The position numbers and the translations under genes are program-made. The notes under the pieces were generated by a model that was not told where the DNA came from, searched no databases, and saw nothing but the letters and a program-made list of their open reading frames with translations. Source: Pseudomonas sp. MWU13-2105 (GTDB lineage: Bacteria; Pseudomonadota; Gammaproteobacteria; Pseudomonadales; Pseudomonadaceae). From it: 64,000 nucleotides of DNA. Below, in pieces: positions 24,498 to 33,685 of this stretch (its first letter is position 1; each line of letters starts with the position of its first letter). Location of the stretch: NCBI RefSeq assembly GCF_023242315.1, contig NZ_JALLIY010000011.1:186001-250000 (forward strand). The letters are read 5' to 3'.

Positions 24498-25412
24498 ATG
24501 CCGCTACTCGCTCGTGCAGCAGAAGGCCGGCTGACTCTGTCCCTGGTCATATTGGCCTCGACCTTTTTGATGGGCTCAAGCTTTGTCTCCGGCAAGATCC
24601 TGCTCACCGAAGGTTTCCCACCCTTTCTTCTGGTCGGGTGGCGCTTTCTGGTGGCGGCGATCGCTACCTTGCCACTGCTGTGGCTGGAAGGCGATTCGTT
24701 GTTCGCGAGCCTTTTTCCCAGGCATTTGCGGCTCAAGGAAGCCTGCATCGTGGGCTTGATCGGGCTGGCCCAGACAGCAGCGGTCATGAGCCTGCTGTTC
24801 ATGGCCATGCGCACGATATCGGCCTCTACCGCCGCCATTTTGTTGTTCACCAACCCGGTGTGGGTGGCGTTGGCAGGTCGAGTGTTTTTTGCTGAGCCGA
24901 TCACGGCCAGCCGTTGGCTGGGGTTGTTGCTAGGGGTGGTCGGCATCGTCATGGCTGTCGGCACCGATGTTTCGCTGTCTTCAGATCTGCCAGCGGTACA
25001 AGGCCTGTGCTACGGATTGGGCGCCGCGCTCTGCTGGGCGATGGCGACCTTGATCAACAAGCGCAACCACTTGCCGATCGGCGTCTGGGCCTTGAGCTTC
25101 TGGCAGATGTTCATCGGCTCTCTGGTGGTGCTGGTGGTGGCTGGCTTGATGGGTGAGCAGTGGCCAGAGCACATCACGGCCAGCCAATGGGGTTGGTTTT
25201 TTTGGCTGGCAATCCCGGCTTCCACCGGTTCGTTCGGGCTGTGGTTCGTTGCGCTGAGGCAAGGCAATGCTGGCCGCGTCAGTGGCTTTCTGTTTTTTGC
25301 ACCCCTGTTTGCGGTGCTGCTCTCTTTTGCGCTGTTGAACACTCATTTGTCTTGGTTGCAAGGCATTGGAGGGGCGTTGATTGCCTTTTCCATATGGTTG
25401 GTGAACAGGTAG
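24498..25412 (+). CDS. EamA/DMT superfamily transporter
   Basis: 304 residues, ten predicted membrane segments in two EamA repeats (SSFVSGKILLTEGFPPFLLV, GWRFLVAAIATLPLLWLEGD; STGSFGLWFVALRQGNAGRV). Probable exporter of an amino acid or metabolite. It lies 47 bases before the luxR-type gene on the same strand, so it may be transcribed into the regulator. Confidence 0.87.
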   Translation: MPLLARAAEGRLTLSLVILASTFLMGSSFVSGKILLTEGFPPFLLVGWRFLVAAIATLPLLWLEGDSLFASLFPRHLRLKEACIVGLIGLAQTAAVMSLLFMAMRTISASTAAILLFTNPVWVALAGRVFFAEPITASRWLGLLLGVVGIVMAVGTDVSLSSDLPAVQGLCYGLGAALCWAMATLINKRNHLPIGVWALSFWQMFIGSLVVLVVAGLMGEQWPEHITASQWGWFFWLAIPASTGSFGLWFVALRQGNAGRVSGFLFFAPLFAVLLSFALLNTHLSWLQGIGGALIAFSIWLVNR

Positions 25413-25459
25413 CCCCCGCTGGGGCCGGGTTTTGAAGCGTCAGTCAGGAGGACTCAAAG

Positions 25460-26185
25460 ATGGATCTGGAAGCCATTGAAGCGTTCTTGGACTTCAATCG
25501 ACTCAGCACAATTAACGAATGGCGCGCCTGCATGAAGGAACGGGTCCTGCGCCTGGGGTTCAGCCGTTTTCTGTTTTGTTTGAGATCCAGCGTCAAGGCC
25601 GACAGCCGGGATGCCCTGGTCATCGGCGATTTCCCGACAGCCTGGAATGAGGCCTACGATCGTGCCGGTTACGCCAAGATCGATCCGGTGGAATTGCACT
25701 GCATGCACAGCGTCCTGCCGGTGATATGGACTGATCGGCTGTACACCAGTAGCAATCAGCGGGTGTTACGCGAAGAAGCCGCCAGCTATGGTCTGATCAA
25801 TGGGGTGACCTTGGCCCTGCATGGTCCCCAAGGCCAGTTCGGCACCTTTGGCCTGAGCATCGACGGGGTTGATGAGCATGTCGCCAAAGTGGTGATCCGG
25901 GAAAATTGGCTCGAGCTCTCCTGGCTCAAGGACGTCGCCCTGCAAAGCGCTCTGAAATTTCTCCGTGCGCCCAAGGTGGCCAACGGGGTTCGACTGACCA
26001 GGCGCGAAAAAGAGGTCCTTCAATGGAGCGCGATTGGCAAAACCAGTTGGGAAATCTCCAACATCTGTAACTGTTCGGAAGCCAATGTGGACTTTCACTT
26101 CAAGAACATCCGCAGAAAGTTCGGCGTGACCAGCCGCAACGCCGCAGTGGTACAAGCACTGTCCATGCAGATCATCCAGGTCTAG
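25460..26185 (+). CDS. LuxR-type AHL-binding regulator without a cognate LuxI (LuxR solo)
   Basis: 241 residues. The autoinducer domain keeps all six canonical AHL contacts: W62, Y66 (AWNEAYDRAG), D75, P76 (KIDPVE), W90 (PVIW) and G115 (GLINGV). The C-terminal GerE helix-turn-helix has E183, L187 and G193 (LTRREKEVLQWSAIGKTSWE). AGGAGG precedes the ATG. It is therefore expected to bind a real acyl-homoserine lactone and a lux box, yet no luxI is in the window. It runs tail to tail into the PPTase gene with a 14-base overlap; the only lux-box-like site I found is upstream of the ACP at 35.0 kb. Confidence 0.9.
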   Translation: MDLEAIEAFLDFNRLSTINEWRACMKERVLRLGFSRFLFCLRSSVKADSRDALVIGDFPTAWNEAYDRAGYAKIDPVELHCMHSVLPVIWTDRLYTSSNQRVLREEAASYGLINGVTLALHGPQGQFGTFGLSIDGVDEHVAKVVIRENWLELSWLKDVALQSALKFLRAPKVANGVRLTRREKEVLQWSAIGKTSWEISNICNCSEANVDFHFKNIRRKFGVTSRNAAVVQALSMQIIQV

Positions 26186-26882
26186 AGTGAACGCCGATGT
26201 TCGGCATCTCCGGCCAGTGCAGCAGGTCGTCGAAGGGCGAAGGGCTCGCGGTATCGAACGTCAGGAAGCGGGTCTGCAATCCGTTCAAGGGCTCCTCGCT
26301 GACCAGGGTTCCCGTGCCTCCTGCCAGGTTGAAGCGGCGTTGACAGGGCTGCTCGTCCTCCGACAGGTCGCATAGGCACTGACGCTTGCCGCGAATGCCA
26401 ACGCCCAGATACTTGAGGAAGGCCTCCCGGCGGGTCCATAGCCAGACGAACCCCTGCTCTCGTTCCTGAGTAGCGGCGTCCTGCGCCTGCAGCCAGCGCT
26501 GCTCACACTGGCACAGGTAACGGCGCATGGCGCTCTGCCAGAACACCGGCGCCGGACCGTCTTCATAATCAAGGCCGATCCGAGTCGACGCCAGCAACAG
26601 CAGCCCCATGTGCGCGCCATAGCTCAGGCTGACGAACAGTGGTTCGGGGACGCTTATGGACAACTGCCCCAAGGTATTGCGCTCGATACCTACCTGTGTG
26701 GTGGCGCAATCGAGCAGTTGCGCGGCGCTCACTCGCAGCGCAATGCGGCCATTGAGAAAACGTCGCTGCTGGCGGCCTTCGAGTGTGGCGCCGTGGCGGC
26801 GTTCAGCCTCGCTCAGTACCGCCAGCCAGGGCGGCGCGGCCAGATAATCGAGGGCAAACATGACCAGCCGCGGAGCTGTCAT
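26172..26882 (-). CDS. Sfp-type 4'-phosphopantetheinyl transferase
   Basis: 236 residues. It shows the Sfp signature: SLSYGAHMGLLLLASTRIGL with D-Y-E-D (the GxD...E metal site) and WTRREAFLKYLGVGIRGK (WxxxEAxxK). It converts apo carrier proteins to holo form by attaching the CoA phosphopantetheine arm to a serine. Last gene of the long minus-strand operon that also encodes the ACP, its obvious substrate. It overlaps the membrane protein gene by 4 bases. Confidence 0.9.
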   Translation of the reverse strand: MTAPRLVMFALDYLAAPPWLAVLSEAERRHGATLEGRQQRRFLNGRIALRVSAAQLLDCATTQVGIERNTLGQLSISVPEPLFVSLSYGAHMGLLLLASTRIGLDYEDGPAPVFWQSAMRRYLCQCEQRWLQAQDAATQEREQGFVWLWTRREAFLKYLGVGIRGKRQCLCDLSEDEQPCQRRFNLAGGTGTLVSEEPLNGLQTRFLTFDTASPSPFDDLLHWPEMPNIGVHSRPG

Positions 26883-27286
26883 GGATGGACGGGGCGCAGG
26901 TTATGCCGCACTTGCAGACTGGCAAACACGCACGCATAGGCCCCCGCCAGTATCAGGACCGGCAGCAAGGTGCTCAAGGGACGGGGGGTGCCGACGACGG
27001 CATGGATGCTGAACAGAATCGCGCCATACAACAACATCGCCAACCCCGCCGCCATGGCCGCCGACTCATAGCGTCGGCTATCGCCGATCAGCCTGCTGAT
27101 GAGTGCCGAGAAGGCAAAAGTCGCGGCAAAACTGAGCAGCCACTGTGCGAGGCCCGAGCCGAGCATTTGCACCAGCGGCTGCTGGCGCGTGCAGTAAGCC
27201 ACCCAGCCGCCATACAGCGAGGCGGATACCAGGGAGCTGAAGACTTTCACCCGCGCCGGGTCAGCCAAGGATTTTCTTGAGGGCAC
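26879..27286 (-). CDS. Small inner-membrane protein
   Basis: 135 residues from GTG 27286, which has an ideal AAGGAG 8 bases upstream; it overlaps the acyltransferase gene by 26 bases and the PPTase by 4. Four hydrophobic stretches are visible (LVSASLYGGWVAYC, LAQWLLSFAATFAFSALIS, AAMAAGLAMLLYGAILFSI, LSTLLPVLILAGAYACVFAS). Resembles small DUF3649-type four-helix membrane proteins, but the family call is uncertain. Its place between acyltransferase and PPTase suggests a part in handling or exporting the product. Confidence 0.75.
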   Translation of the reverse strand: MPSRKSLADPARVKVFSSLVSASLYGGWVAYCTRQQPLVQMLGSGLAQWLLSFAATFAFSALISRLIGDSRRYESAAMAAGLAMLLYGAILFSIHAVVGTPRPLSTLLPVLILAGAYACVFASLQVRHNLRPVHP

Positions 27287-28667
27287 TGGCCAGACTCCTT
27301 TTCACATGCAACCTGGTGGCGGACACCCTGAGCGTGGCGGCCACATCCCGGACACTCTGGGACGAAATGCTGTGCTCGATGGTCGGGCCAAAGACATACA
27401 ACCAGTGGGGCAATCCACGGTCTACGCTGGACAGCAACTGGCCAACATCAAAGTACATGATGCGCACCCGCTCGCCACTGTAGGGGTGCTGCTTGCTGAT
27501 GGGCAGGCAGCGTGCCCCCAGGCGTGTGTAGATGGGCACCAGCAACTCGATGGCATCCAGCACGATGTAGCGGCAGCGCAGGAACAAGGTGATACGACCC
27601 AACTCACGCAACAGCGCCAGCATCACCCTGTGCCCGGAATATTCGGGTTTGATCGCCACCCGTGACATCTCGACGAAGCCGCCCTCCCACAGCCATGATG
27701 GCAGCGGCGTCGACACTTCGATCTCACAGCGTTGGCGATGTCCTTCATTGATCACCACCCGTCCGGCACCCACGCATTTGCGGCCCAGCCGGGCACTGAC
27801 CTGGATCGAAAACGGGTCGAAGTCATCCCACAGGCTCTGCGCATCCTCCACCTTGCCCAGGCGGCCATAGTGACGATTGGCGGCCAGACGACACGCCAAG
27901 ACTTCCTCCAGGCGCCGTGGGGTCTCGACGATACTCACCGAAATCAGCCGATCAACCGCCCGAGACTTGCGCAGCGCGGCGGGCAGGCTATCGAAGGTGA
28001 ACGCCTCGCGATGACATAGCAGCATCAGGGCCACCGCCTGGCTGGAAGCCAGGTCCAGTACACGGAAATAGCAGGTTCGCCGGCCCTGCCACTCATACAG
28101 TTCAAGCACCTGGACACGCACGCGGCAGGCACCGCTCCAACGGCAATTGAAATGTAGCTCCAGGTCCATGCCGGGCATCACCCCGGGGTCGTCCCCCAGC
28201 ACCCGCAATTCCCCCGCCAACGGGCTCAACTGCCCCACCTGCACCGTCAGGCGACGATTGAAAAACACTGGGCTGGTGGCGCTGGCCGACAACACGCGAT
28301 CAGCGTGTTCGACCTGCCGGGAAAGACAATCCGGGCGTTCTCCCAGCAGATTGACGGTCAGGCTGGTCGTTGCCGTCGACACCCATGACGCTGTTCGCCA
28401 GACCGGCACCGCCGGGCGATGCAGGCATTGCCCATAGGTCAGGCCGATGCTGACTTCGCCAGTACCCTGGACATAGGTCCCGGGTAGCAACTCCAGCATC
28501 GCACGGCGCTCGTCCAGGGCCAAAAGCGTCGCCGGCACGCTCATACCATCAAGGTGGACGCGCACCGGGATGCGATGTGACTGACCGAACACGACGCCCC
28601 GGATCAGCGGCGACAATGTCGAGACAAACAGGTGAGACGTGGGCAAAAGTGCAGTGCGTGCAGACAT
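27261..28667 (-). CDS. PilZ-like protein fused to a FeeM/LuxI-like N-acyltransferase
   Basis: 468 residues. Residues 25-110 and 137-222 look like two PilZ-type beta barrels; the first has RIPVR (RxxxR) but no clear DxSxxG, so c-di-GMP binding is doubtful. Residues about 250-440 resemble N-acyl amino acid synthases (FeeM) and LuxI enzymes: LACRLAANRHYGRLGK, WDDFDPFSIQVSARLGRKCV, FVEMSRVAIKPEYSGHRVML (332-351) and CRYIVLDAIELLVPIYTRLG. Such enzymes move an acyl group from an ACP to an amine. The operon supplies an ACP. It could make the product or a signal; this is inference. Confidence 0.68.
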   Translation of the reverse strand: MSARTALLPTSHLFVSTLSPLIRGVVFGQSHRIPVRVHLDGMSVPATLLALDERRAMLELLPGTYVQGTGEVSIGLTYGQCLHRPAVPVWRTASWVSTATTSLTVNLLGERPDCLSRQVEHADRVLSASATSPVFFNRRLTVQVGQLSPLAGELRVLGDDPGVMPGMDLELHFNCRWSGACRVRVQVLELYEWQGRRTCYFRVLDLASSQAVALMLLCHREAFTFDSLPAALRKSRAVDRLISVSIVETPRRLEEVLACRLAANRHYGRLGKVEDAQSLWDDFDPFSIQVSARLGRKCVGAGRVVINEGHRQRCEIEVSTPLPSWLWEGGFVEMSRVAIKPEYSGHRVMLALLRELGRITLFLRCRYIVLDAIELLVPIYTRLGARCLPISKQHPYSGERVRIMYFDVGQLLSSVDRGLPHWLYVFGPTIEHSISSQSVRDVAATLRVSATRLHVKRSLASALKKILG

Positions 28668-28726
28668 ATCGTCATCCTGATCGATAGATCACACAGGCGC
28701 CCGAGCGGACGCCTGCACAAGGAGGC

Positions 28727-29290
28727 TCAAGCCATCAGCGACCGGGTAAAATCTTGCAGCAGACAGAATCCCGGTTGCCAGTAACCCAGCTCCGACTTGC
28801 TGTTGATGTGCCCCAATGCTCCGAAGTTCACATACTCGCAACCCAACTGCCGGGCGCTGTGCTGGACATATTCCAGGGCGCCATAGGGATCGTTTTCGCT
28901 GGTGACCATGATCAGCGGCAAGCGGCTGACCAAATCCTCGGCCGGGCGAAAACCCGTGGCCTCCTGGGGAAACCTGGCGCTACGCGGATCGGGCACCGCC
29001 ACCAGAAACGCCCCTAAAACCTTGTCCGCCGCTGGCGCATGTTCCGCCGCCCACTCCAGTAACAACAGGCAGCCCAGGCTATGGGCGACCACTACCACCG
29101 GGCGCTGGTGGGTCGAGAGCAATTGCTGCAACTCCCCGACCCACTCGTCACGGCTGGGGCTATCCCAGTTGCGATGCTCCAGCCACAGGGTATTGGGGTG
29201 TTCGGCCTCCCAATGGCGCTGCCAATGAGTTGGCCCGGAGTTGCCGATGCCTGCCAGAAACAGCCAGTCAAACGCCAACTCAGACTTCAT
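28727..29290 (-). CDS. RBBP9/YdeN-type serine hydrolase
   Basis: 187 residues from ATG 29290, inside the last 11 bases of the halogenase gene and preceded by GGAG, so coupled. The fold is the small alpha/beta hydrolase: FLAGIGNSGPTHWQRHWEAE, nucleophile elbow AHSLGC, acid region TSENDPYG and histidine in GALGHINS. Possible roles are release of an acyl or thioester intermediate, or proofreading. The hairpin at 28694-28715 separates it from the next gene but the operon may read through. Confidence 0.85.
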   Translation of the reverse strand: MKSELAFDWLFLAGIGNSGPTHWQRHWEAEHPNTLWLEHRNWDSPSRDEWVGELQQLLSTHQRPVVVVAHSLGCLLLLEWAAEHAPAADKVLGAFLVAVPDPRSARFPQEATGFRPAEDLVSRLPLIMVTSENDPYGALEYVQHSARQLGCEYVNFGALGHINSKSELGYWQPGFCLLQDFTRSLMA

Positions 29291-30992
29291 ATTCAACACC
29301 CACTCCGTCAAACCGCAGACGGTCCTGTACCCGTACTTTGTTGTCCTCCTTGTCATAGCCCTCCAGCAAGCCGGATTCCATCAGGCGAATGACGAACTGT
29401 GAAGAGTTCACCTCGCCCACGTCGTTCAGACGTACCATCAGCTCCTTGTAACCAAAGCCCTGGTCATTGAGCGATTGCATCAGTTGCACCAGCGCGTCGT
29501 TGACCGAATACTTGCTCATGTCCTTGCCAGCGCCATTGGAGAGGATCTGCTTGAGCTGCAACTTGAAGCTCTGGGGTTCGATTTTGAAGTAATCGACGGT
29601 GGCGACCTGGTCACCGATCCAGTCGAAACGGGTGATACGGTTCAACTGTTTGGTCAGGTCGGAAATCCAGCGTACCCGGGCCGGATTGAGTTCGGTGTCC
29701 ATGAACTCATCGGTGAGGGTTTGGCGCTGGTGCCGGCCGATGGCGATCATGGTTGAGGCGCGGTCTTTGAAATCGCCGATCTGCGGACGGTTTTGCTTTT
29801 CGCCATTGACCAGCTGTTCGAACCATTCCTTACGTTTGAGACGCTCATCGGCGGACTCGGAAATCCGTCGCTTGGTCCAGAATTCCGACTCCGGCTCGGT
29901 GAACGAGGCGAAGGTGTAGAACGATGCGAGGAACTCGTGGTACTGGTTGTAGGTTTCCCGATAGCTGCGGTTGTACCAGCCGTGCACCTGGGCCTCTTGC
30001 TCGGGATGGCTCATCAAGTAGTCGATGCTGCTCGCTGCGCTCACGGCAGACTGTGACGCCAGGTGCACGCCCTGGGAAAACAGCGGGTCGGTGAAGCAGG
30101 CCGAGTCGCCGCAGAGGAAGAAGCGGTCCCGGGAGAAGCACTTGGTTTCGTATGACCAGTCCCGGACCAGCTTGACCTCTTCCGAGCGCTGCACGCCATT
30201 GAGGATGCCCAGGGCGCGCTCGCTCTTGGCCAGGGTCTGGTCGTAGAAGGCGTCCAATCCTAGGGCTTTGATCTCGGGCAGTTTGCTTTGGTCGACAATA
30301 CAACCGACGCTGTAGATCCCGTCCTTGAGGGGAATCATCCAGATCCAGCCGTCCTCGAAGGTAATGGAGAACGTGGTGCCGTTGAGGTCATTCTTGAACG
30401 GATCAGGAGCCTTGAAGTACGACCACAGGGCCACGCTTTTGTAGAACTCGTCGTATTCGCGCAAGTCCAGTTTGCGTACCAGCGGACTGTTGCTGCCCGA
30501 GGCATCGATCAGGTAGTCGGCTTCGAACGTGCTGGTCTCGCCTTTGTGGCGGACCTGCACACTGATGTGGTCCTTGTGTTCGGTATCGACGTCAAATACC
30601 CCAGCCTCTTCGAAGACCTTGACCCCACGTTCGCGGCAGGTATCCAGCAGCATCTGGTCGAAGTCCGAGCGCAGTACCTGGATAGCGTGGTCGAAGACCC
30701 AGTCCTCAGTCTTGGGGGTGCTGAAGGAGAACGTCCACGGCGCTTCGGTCTTGCCCCACAGAAAGGTCGCCGAAGGCTTCAGGATGTATTTGGCTTCGGC
30801 GATTTTGTCGCTCAGGCCCAGGCGATGCAGGATCGACAGAGTACCCGGTAAAAAGGACTCCCCGACCCGGTAGCGCGGAAACTTGTCTTTCTCGAACACC
30901 GTAACCTGGTGCCCGAGTTTCTGCAGGGTCAGTGCCGCGATACTGCCCGCAGGACCGCCTCCCATGACGATGACGTTAGCTTTCTTGCTCAT
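29280..30992 (-). CDS. FADH2-dependent halogenase (CmlS/HalB-like)
   Basis: 570 residues. The FAD motif GGGPAG is at 11-16, FPRYRVGESFLPG at 38-50, a candidate catalytic lysine K72 (LKPSATFLWG), and the halogenase signature GWIWMIP at 215-221. The second FAD loop is CGDSACFTDPLFSQGVHLA. This is the branch acting on small acyl or carrier-bound substrates (CmlS, PltA, HalB) rather than free tryptophan. It has about 100 extra C-terminal residues, as in CmlS. With an ACP and AMP-ligase in the same operon, the substrate is probably an ACP-bound acyl group. The product is unknown. Confidence 0.87.
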   Translation of the reverse strand: MSKKANVIVMGGGPAGSIAALTLQKLGHQVTVFEKDKFPRYRVGESFLPGTLSILHRLGLSDKIAEAKYILKPSATFLWGKTEAPWTFSFSTPKTEDWVFDHAIQVLRSDFDQMLLDTCRERGVKVFEEAGVFDVDTEHKDHISVQVRHKGETSTFEADYLIDASGSNSPLVRKLDLREYDEFYKSVALWSYFKAPDPFKNDLNGTTFSITFEDGWIWMIPLKDGIYSVGCIVDQSKLPEIKALGLDAFYDQTLAKSERALGILNGVQRSEEVKLVRDWSYETKCFSRDRFFLCGDSACFTDPLFSQGVHLASQSAVSAASSIDYLMSHPEQEAQVHGWYNRSYRETYNQYHEFLASFYTFASFTEPESEFWTKRRISESADERLKRKEWFEQLVNGEKQNRPQIGDFKDRASTMIAIGRHQRQTLTDEFMDTELNPARVRWISDLTKQLNRITRFDWIGDQVATVDYFKIEPQSFKLQLKQILSNGAGKDMSKYSVNDALVQLMQSLNDQGFGYKELMVRLNDVGEVNSSQFVIRLMESGLLEGYDKEDNKVRVQDRLRFDGVGVEYEV

Positions 30993-31007
30993 GCGGGAAT
31001 TACTCCT

Positions 31008-31628
31008 TCAGACCAGTTGAATGATTTTTTGCCGCGCCGTTGAACTGCAATGGACACCCTCCGGGATCAGCTCGCTGAGGACCACGCCGGCCTGTACCGT
31101 GACGTCATCGCCGACCACGGTCAGTGGCGTGACCACGGTGCTCAGGCCGTAAAAACCACGACTGCCCAAGGTCACGCTGTTACCGGCGTTAAACATGGGC
31201 GAGAGAAAGTTGTTGTCGCCCAGTGTCGAGTGATGCCCCAGACAACAGTGGTAATTGATCATGTTCCATGACCCCAACTGCACGTTGACCCCCAGGTAGC
31301 TGCGGGCAGCAATGACGTTGCCGCGACTGTGGTTCAGGTCCAGGTGGTGACGAGCATCGGGATGGACGAAGTTGGGGGCCAGCAGTCGCCCATCGCTGAA
31401 GTGCCGGTCGATCAACTGCTGGCGCAGCGCGATCTCGGCTACCCCCAGGACATAACGATGACGGGCGTCCAGCTCCTGCTCGGGCCAGGCTTCGAGCGGC
31501 AAGGCACTGGCGCAGGACGGATCCTCGATGGCCAGGAAGCGGATGCATGCCTGCGGCTCGATATCGCGCAGGTAGCTGGCCAGCTCCACAGCGAACTTGC
31601 CAGCGCCGAGAATGACGATATCGCTCAT
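31008..31628 (-). CDS. NeuD/PglD-like left-handed beta-helix acyltransferase
   Basis: 206 residues from ATG 31628, overlapping the ligase stop by 4 bases. Start MSDIVILGAGKFAVELASYL is the NeuD-type Rossmann N-domain. Hexapeptide repeats follow: SRGNVIAARSYLGVNVQLGS, NYHCCLGHHSTLGDNNFLSP, VVGDDVTVQAGVVLS. The catalytic histidine is likely in CLGHHS. Relatives O- or N-acetylate sugars. In this operon it could transfer the ACP-bound acyl group, or acetylate an amino sugar or amine partner. Confidence 0.85.
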   Translation of the reverse strand: MSDIVILGAGKFAVELASYLRDIEPQACIRFLAIEDPSCASALPLEAWPEQELDARHRYVLGVAEIALRQQLIDRHFSDGRLLAPNFVHPDARHHLDLNHSRGNVIAARSYLGVNVQLGSWNMINYHCCLGHHSTLGDNNFLSPMFNAGNSVTLGSRGFYGLSTVVTPLTVVGDDVTVQAGVVLSELIPEGVHCSSTARQKIIQLV

Positions 31629-32992
31629 TGGCTCACCACCCGGCTCTTCTTGAAGCGGTTGGAGAAGGCGATCTCGTCGACCTTGTTGACCTTCACTGGC
31701 AATTTGTAGGCTTCCAGTTGACTGCCCAGGTGCTCGAGCACGTAGCGCTTGAGCTCTTGCTTGCTGGCAATCGCCGTGGCTTTGACATCCATATGCACGG
31801 CCTGGCCGGTAATCGCGTTGGGCATGCCGTAGACCAGGCAGTCCTCTATCAGCGGGCTGCCCATAAGGATGTTCTCCAGTTCCATGGGCAACACTTTCAG
31901 ACCGCCGACGTTGATCAGCTCCTTCTGCCGGCCCTGGATACGCAAGTAGCCCTCGTCGTTCTGCTCCACCAGATCCCCGGTGCGGAACCAACCGTCCGCC
32001 GTGACGTTGTCGGTGTCCTGGTTCAGGTAACCGATGAACTGGCTTTGGGTCTTGAGCTGCAGCTCACCATCGACAATCCGGAACTCGGCGTTCTTATCCG
32101 TCAGCTTGAAGAAGGTACTGGCGGACGACTGACTGACCGTGGTGCTGATCCCGGTTTCGCTGGTCCCGAAGGTCTGTAGCATCTTGGCCTTGGGGAACAT
32201 TTGCTGGACACGGGTCAGCAGGCTTTGCTGCATGGTTTCGGTGCCGTAGGTGATCAAGCGTACCGAAGACAGGTCATGCTGTTCCTGATGACGGCCCATG
32301 AGGATCAGGTTGAGAAAGGTCGGGCTGACAGGCAGCACCTTGACCCGGTGGCGCTCGATCAGCTCACAGATCGCCTGGGGCGTGCGCTCGCCAGGCAAGA
32401 CGGCGCAGCCACCCACCAGCAAGGTGTTGAGCAACGAGTTGAGACCACCGATATGGTCGAACAGCAGGAACATCAGAATTGTCGTCGGCTTCTTCTGGCC
32501 CTTCTCCAGCTTGGGATCTATCAGGTCGTCGAAGTCATGGAGAATCGCCTTGGGCGCGCCGGTGCTGCCACTGCTGAGCAGCACCAGGCCGGCTCGTCCC
32601 TGTTTGCGCAGACGCTGATAGTGCGCCGGCGGTTCATTTGCACAGGTCTCGGCCAGGGGATGAACCCGCAGCAAGTGCTCACGGATTTCAATTCGGTAGC
32701 GGCATTGCGCGGCGGTCTGCAGGGTCGAGACGGCGCGCTCGTTCAGGTCCACCAGCGGCGCGACGATATTGCGGTTGATGTACAGCGCCAACAGCGCGGC
32801 AATAGCCTGAACGCTGTAGTCGGCATTGAGGATCACCGCCTCGCCGGGCTGCACGCCCTGGGCCTGGAGCGCGGCCCGGGCCTGCTCGACTTCCGCGCAC
32901 AGCTGGGCATAGGTATGGCTGTGCCCGTCGTGCAACAACGCCACCCGCTCTGCCGGCTCAGCCAGGGCGCTAAGCAACCGCGAGCGGCTCAT
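31625..32992 (-). CDS. AMP-dependent acyl ligase (ANL superfamily), probable acyl-ACP loading enzyme
   Basis: 455 residues, a little short but complete. A3 is SSGSTGAPKAILHDF (140-154), A5 GTSETG, A7/A8 WFRTGDLVEQNDEGYLRIQG and R, and the C-terminal domain keeps a lysine near NRFKKSR. It should activate a carboxylic acid as acyl-AMP and load it on the ACP or CoA. It overlaps both neighbours by 4 bases (ATGA), so stoichiometric translation with SDR and NeuD-like protein is likely. The acid cannot be predicted by eye. Confidence 0.88.
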   Translation of the reverse strand: MSRSRLLSALAEPAERVALLHDGHSHTYAQLCAEVEQARAALQAQGVQPGEAVILNADYSVQAIAALLALYINRNIVAPLVDLNERAVSTLQTAAQCRYRIEIREHLLRVHPLAETCANEPPAHYQRLRKQGRAGLVLLSSGSTGAPKAILHDFDDLIDPKLEKGQKKPTTILMFLLFDHIGGLNSLLNTLLVGGCAVLPGERTPQAICELIERHRVKVLPVSPTFLNLILMGRHQEQHDLSSVRLITYGTETMQQSLLTRVQQMFPKAKMLQTFGTSETGISTTVSQSSASTFFKLTDKNAEFRIVDGELQLKTQSQFIGYLNQDTDNVTADGWFRTGDLVEQNDEGYLRIQGRQKELINVGGLKVLPMELENILMGSPLIEDCLVYGMPNAITGQAVHMDVKATAIASKQELKRYVLEHLGSQLEAYKLPVKVNKVDEIAFSNRFKKSRVVSQ

Positions 32993-33684
32993 TGCACACC
33001 TCCCAGGCTCAAGGTTTCGCCTGTGATAAAGGCCGATTGCTCGCCAATCAGAAACTCAAGGGGACCAATCACGTCGGTAAACACACACAGTCGGGCTATA
33101 GCCTGGCGCTCGATCATTTTCTGTCTGATCTCCTGAGGAAGCGTGCGGGTCATGGAGCTGCGGTACAGCGGCAGCGCCAGGGTGTTGATACGAACATTGA
33201 AAGCCATCAGCTCTTTGCTCAGCGTACGGGTCAGTTGCTCGACGGCGGCCTTGCTCGCGGCGTAGATGGACTGACCGGGAATTGCCCAGCGGGTGGCCAC
33301 GGTCGACAGGTTGACGATGGCCTTGGCCCCTTCGGTTTTCTGCATCAACTTGACCGCTTCACGGGTAACGTTGATCAGGCCAAACACATTGCTGGCAAAC
33401 AACCCTTGGACGGTTTCTTCCGGCGTCAACAAGAAAGGCGCCATGTTGGCTTCACCGGCATTGTTGATCAGTACATCGAGTCGACCATGGGCCAGCCGTA
33501 TATGCTTGATCATCTGCCGCACCGCTCGTGCATCATTCAAATCCAGGCAAAAATGGGTATAGCCTTCATGCTCAATACTGCTCTCGCCACGACTACAACC
33601 CACGACCTGGTCACCGCGCTGCAAAAAATACAGCGCGACATCCTTGCCTACACCTTTACGTGTCCCGGTCAGCAATATAATCAT
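32989..33684 (-). CDS. Short-chain dehydrogenase/reductase (FabG-like)
   Basis: 231 residues from ATG 33684. Cofactor motif TGTRKGVG at 6-13, NNAG, catalytic serine in NLSTVATR and YxxxK in SIYAASKAAVEQL. It would reduce or oxidise a beta-keto/hydroxy acyl-ACP or another carbonyl intermediate with NAD(P)H. It starts 1 base after the upstream stop and ends in a 4-base overlap with the ligase. Its DNA is more AT-rich than that of the core genes. Confidence 0.88.
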   Translation of the reverse strand: MIILLTGTRKGVGKDVALYFLQRGDQVVGCSRGESSIEHEGYTHFCLDLNDARAVRQMIKHIRLAHGRLDVLINNAGEANMAPFLLTPEETVQGLFASNVFGLINVTREAVKLMQKTEGAKAIVNLSTVATRWAIPGQSIYAASKAAVEQLTRTLSKELMAFNVRINTLALPLYRSSMTRTLPQEIRQKMIERQAIARLCVFTDVIGPLEFLIGEQSAFITGETLSLGGVQ

Positions 33685-33685
33685 T

